Of a stretch of 64,000 nucleotides of DNA, positions 60,682-64,000 are shown one piece after another. The notes beneath the pieces are model-generated. The model did no database searches, was not told the origin of the DNA, and saw only the letters and a program-made list of their open reading frames with translations. This stretch comes from Nocardioides sp. Iso805N (GTDB lineage: Bacteria; Actinomycetota; Actinomycetes; Propionibacteriales; Nocardioidaceae). Position numbers and translations under genes: made by a program. Within the stretch, counting starts at the first letter, position 1. Every line of letters begins with the position of its first letter. Where the stretch lies: positions 44,614 to 108,613 of the forward strand of contig NZ_KB822587.1 in assembly GCF_000364605.1 (NCBI RefSeq), in the 5' to 3' direction.

Positions 60682-62175
60682 TCAGCCGACTCGTGATGCC
60701 TGGAAGCGAGCGACGACGTCACGGCGGACGAGCTTGCCGGTCTCGGTCCGCGGCATCTCGGTCCAGAGCACGATCTCGTCGGGCGTCTTGCTGCTGCGCA
60801 GGGTCCCGCGCACGAAGGCTCGGACCTCCTCGGGGTCGACGAGGTGACCCTCGCGAGCGACGACGACCGCGACGATGCGATTGCCCCACTCCTCGTCCGG
60901 AACTCCGATCACCGCCGCGTCGGCGATTCCCACGTGCCGGAAGAGCACCTCCTCGATCTCGGCCGGCGCGATGTTCTCCGCACCGCGGATGATGGTGTCG
61001 TCGCGCCGTCCGCCGACGAACAGGTAGCCCTCGGCGTCCAGGTAGCCCTCGTCGCGGGTGTCGAACCAGCCACCGTCATCGACCAGGCGACCGACGCCCG
61101 CGTACTCGGCGGACACCTGCGGACCGCGCACGCAGATCCGGCCCCGCGTTCCGGGCCCGACCTCGCGATCCTCAGCGTCGCGGATCTGGATCTCGACACC
61201 GGGAACGGCACGCCCGACCGAGCCGAGGCGTGCCTGGGCGATCGGGTCGGGCTCGGTGAGCGCGGTGCGGTGGTCCTCGGGGGTCAGCACGCACACGGTC
61301 GAGCTCGTCTCGGTCAGCCCGTAGGCGTTGACGAAGTCGACCCCGGGCCAGGCGGCGAGCGCCCGCTGGATCACGGTGACGGGCATCGGTGCGCCGCCGT
61401 AGGCCAGGCTCCGCAGCGACGGCACGGTCATGTCCTCACCCGAGTCGACGATCCGGGCCAGCATCGTCGGAACGACCAGCGCGTTGGTGACCCCTTCCCG
61501 TCGGACCATGGTGAGCCACTCCGCCGGCTCGAAGCGCTCCAGGACGATGGTCCGGCGCCCGGCGAACAGATTCGTGATCACGTTGGCAACGGCGGCGATG
61601 TGGTACGGCGGGACGCTCACCAGGGCCGCCTGGTCGGAGTCGGCCGAGGCGAAGTCCACCGAGCCCAGCACGTAGCTGGTGAGGTTCTCGTGGCGGAGTA
61701 GGACGCCCTTGGGCGCCGACGTCGTACCGGAGGTGTAGATGATCACCGCGGGGGCATCGCTGTCCACGAAGACCGGCTCGACCGCGTCCTCGGTGACGGT
61801 GCGGTGCAGCCACTCGGCCGTCGTCAGGGCGGTCATGTCGTGCTTGGCGAGCAGCTCCTCGGCCCCGGGCTCCGCGATCGCGAGCGCCCGCGGGTGGCGG
61901 TCGAGCAACCCGTCCAGCTGCTCGACGCCCAAGCGGTAGTTCAGCGGGACCAGCGGAACACCTGCATATGCCGCGGCGAACATCGCCACCGGGAAGGCGG
62001 GGCCGTTGACCGCCAGGTAGACGACCGCGTCGGCGCCGGTCGCGCGGATCTCCTCCGCGCCACGCAGGGCTGCCTTGCGCAGCACGTCGGCGCTCAGGCC
62101 GCTCGCGCGCTCACCGATGACCGTGCGCTCAGCAAAGCCGTCAGCGGCCATCTCCAGCAGCATCGTCAGATTCAT
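60682..62175 (-). CDS. Acyl-CoA ligase
   Basis: A 497-aa class I ligase with IIYTSGTTSAPKGVLLRH, AYGLTETSSTV, WFDTRDEGYLDAEGYLFVGGR, IRGAENIAPAEIEEVL and Lys in RTETGKLVRRD. Only distantly like the adjacent ligase, so not a recent duplicate. ATG 62175 has GAGGAG nine bases upstream; GTG 62229 would extend it into the operator gap. Confidence 0.88.
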   Translation of the reverse strand: MNLTMLLEMAADGFAERTVIGERASGLSADVLRKAALRGAEEIRATGADAVVYLAVNGPAFPVAMFAAAYAGVPLVPLNYRLGVEQLDGLLDRHPRALAIAEPGAEELLAKHDMTALTTAEWLHRTVTEDAVEPVFVDSDAPAVIIYTSGTTSAPKGVLLRHENLTSYVLGSVDFASADSDQAALVSVPPYHIAAVANVITNLFAGRRTIVLERFEPAEWLTMVRREGVTNALVVPTMLARIVDSGEDMTVPSLRSLAYGGAPMPVTVIQRALAAWPGVDFVNAYGLTETSSTVCVLTPEDHRTALTEPDPIAQARLGSVGRAVPGVEIQIRDAEDREVGPGTRGRICVRGPQVSAEYAGVGRLVDDGGWFDTRDEGYLDAEGYLFVGGRRDDTIIRGAENIAPAEIEEVLFRHVGIADAAVIGVPDEEWGNRIVAVVVAREGHLVDPEEVRAFVRGTLRSSKTPDEIVLWTEMPRTETGKLVRRDVVARFQASRVG

Positions 62176-62265
62176 CCCGGACCACTCCTCAGCCTCGGCC
62201 GCGGCATGATCTACCGTGGCGCCGGTCACACAACATACCGCATGTCTCTACCTAATGGGCATATC

Positions 62266-62282
62266 AGTTAGTTGTTTTTCTG
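62266..62282 (+). promoter_or_regulatory. Possible shared operator, site 15
   Basis: AGTTAGTTGTTTTTCTG resembles site 6 in its 5' half. It is a weaker second copy in the same divergent gap. Confidence 0.35.
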
Positions 62283-62290
62283 CATCATAG

Positions 62291-62321
62291 AGTTAATTCA
62301 TTGCACTCTACGTGCTAGCGT
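62291..62321 (+). promoter_or_regulatory. Operator site 10 with overlapping promoter
   Basis: AGTTAATTCATTGCACT (62291-62307) overlaps a possible -35 TTAATT (62293-62298); after 17 bases comes TAGCGT (62316-62321), preceded by TGC. The dehydrogenase ATG is 52 bases beyond the operator. Confidence 0.6.
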
Positions 62322-62358
62322 TTGAGCGTCTATCCCGTCCGTAGGAAGCAGGCCCCTG

Positions 62359-63501
<1,143 letters not shown>

Positions 63502-63527
63502 TCCTCGGTCGCGAAGAGTCGAACCTC

Positions 63528-64000
63528 GTGCCCACTCCCCAGCAGGTACGCCGGGCGCTTGCGCGCGCCGAGCGTGGCGCCGCCCTCGACGTAGCCGAAG
63601 CGACGGTGTTGCTGGCTGTTAGGGGTGAGGATCTCGACCGGTTGTGTGCCGCCGCGGCGAAGGTCCGTGATGCCGGCCTGGTCGCGGCCGGCCGCCCGGG
63701 GGTGGTGACCTACTCGCCCAAGGTGTTCATCCCGATCACCAGGTTGTGCCGGGATCGGTGCCACTACTGCACGTTCGTGGAGACCCCGGCGCAGGCGGCA
63801 CGCGAGGGCCGCGAGCCGTTCCTCTCCCCTGATGAGATCCTCGCGATCGCGGCCCAGGGCGCGCAGTTGGGCTGCCTGGAGGCGCTGTTCACCCTGGGGG
63901 ATCGGCCCGAGGACCGCTGGCCCGAGGCCGCGGCGTGGTTGGAGTCTCGGGGCTATGACTCGACGTTGTCCTACGTGCGCGCGATGGCGATCCGGGTGTT
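63528..64000 (+). CDS. fbiC: FbiC (F420 deazaflavin synthase), 3' end outside window
   Basis: The frame starts with GTG at 63528 and stays open to the window end (157 codons). Radical-SAM cysteines CRDRCHYC follow PKVFIPITRL, and the CofG-like sequence (FVETPAQAAREGREPFLSPDEIL, then QLGCLEALFTLGDRPED) matches the N-terminal CofG half of FbiC. FbiC makes the 7,8-didemethyl-8-hydroxy-5-deazariboflavin core of F420. Whether the CofH half follows lies outside view. Its place supports F420 use by the four oxidoreductases. Confidence 0.9.
   Translation, partial: MPTPQQVRRALARAERGAALDVAEATVLLAVRGEDLDRLCAAAAKVRDAGLVAAGRPGVVTYSPKVFIPITRLCRDRCHYCTFVETPAQAAREGREPFLSPDEILAIAAQGAQLGCLEALFTLGDRPEDRWPEAAAWLESRGYDSTLSYVRAMAIRV

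Noticed and set aside
58527..60992. 821-codon open frame on the plus strand
   Set aside because: It runs antisense to the ligase at 59181 and out of frame with the SDR. GC-rich DNA gives such shadows; there is no domain or ribosome site.

Overview
The window is about 64 kb of very GC-rich DNA packed with CoA-thioester metabolism genes, separated by short AT-rich gaps. FbiC (deazaflavin F420 synthesis) starts at the right edge. The window also holds four luciferase-like F420-type oxidoreductases, an F420:NADPH-type reductase, an alpha-methylacyl-CoA racemase, and many GTG starts with ATGA/GTGA overlaps. Together these point to an actinobacterium; a Nocardioides-like genus is my inference, not something proven here. 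I see no rRNA, tRNA, IS element, phage gene or CRISPR array, and no gene-free stretch longer than 300 bases.

Layout. 1-4.9 kb (+): a fused LivH-LivM-LivG importer, an acyl-CoA ligase and an SDR dehydrogenase. 5-16.8 kb (-): CoA transferase, F420 oxidoreductase, isochorismatase-like protein, thiolase, two thioesterases, a tandem CoA transferase, a PaaI thioesterase, a small Cys/His protein, a DUF35/thiolase-fold pair and an amidohydrolase. 16.9-17.5 kb (+): a TetR regulator. 17.6-25.6 kb (mostly -): DUF2889 protein, acyl-CoA dehydrogenase, crotonase, F420 oxidoreductase, DoxX (+), MaoC-like hydratase, alpha/beta hydrolase, thiolase. 25.7-33.9 kb (mostly +): acyl-CoA dehydrogenases including one paired set, crotonases and a lone carboxyltransferase. 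34-48.6 kb (mostly -): crotonases, F420 oxidoreductases, two more acyl-CoA dehydrogenase pairs, aldo/keto reductase, ligase, alpha-methylacyl-CoA racemase and F420 reductase. 48.7-59.1 kb: a GntR/FCD regulator (+), a thiolase and a hydrolase (-), then a long + operon of SDR, TesB, MaoC-like hydratase, an unusual crotonase, an unusual CoA transferase, amidohydrolase and SDR. 59.2-63.5 kb: two ligases (-) and an acyl-CoA dehydrogenase (+), then FbiC.

How it fits together. A carboxylate would be imported, activated by one of four ligases or by CoA transfer, epimerised at an alpha-methyl branch, dehydrogenated by nine acyl-CoA dehydrogenase polypeptides (six of them as three alpha/beta pairs), hydrated by crotonase or MaoC proteins, oxidised by SDRs, and cleaved by thiolases or a DUF35-dependent aldolase-like enzyme. 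Four F420 oxidoreductases with an F420 reductase would supply non-beta-oxidation redox steps. Racemase, paired dehydrogenases and DUF35/thiolase-fold partners are typical of sterol, bile-acid or isoprenoid side-chain breakdown. No steroid-ring enzyme, P450 or Rieske oxygenase is present, so the substrate stays unknown; a methyl-branched or alicyclic (terpenoid-like) acid is the best inference.

The strongest new signal is regulatory. A 17-bp quasi-palindrome close to AGTTAACTSATTGCACT recurs in nearly every gap that begins a transcription unit (about 16 sites over 58 kb). This suggests one catabolic regulon, with the TetR protein (16.9 kb) or the GntR/FCD protein (48.7 kb) as candidate master regulator. 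Two adjacent genes near 55-57 kb also appear to carry crotonase and CoA-transferase segments in swapped order.
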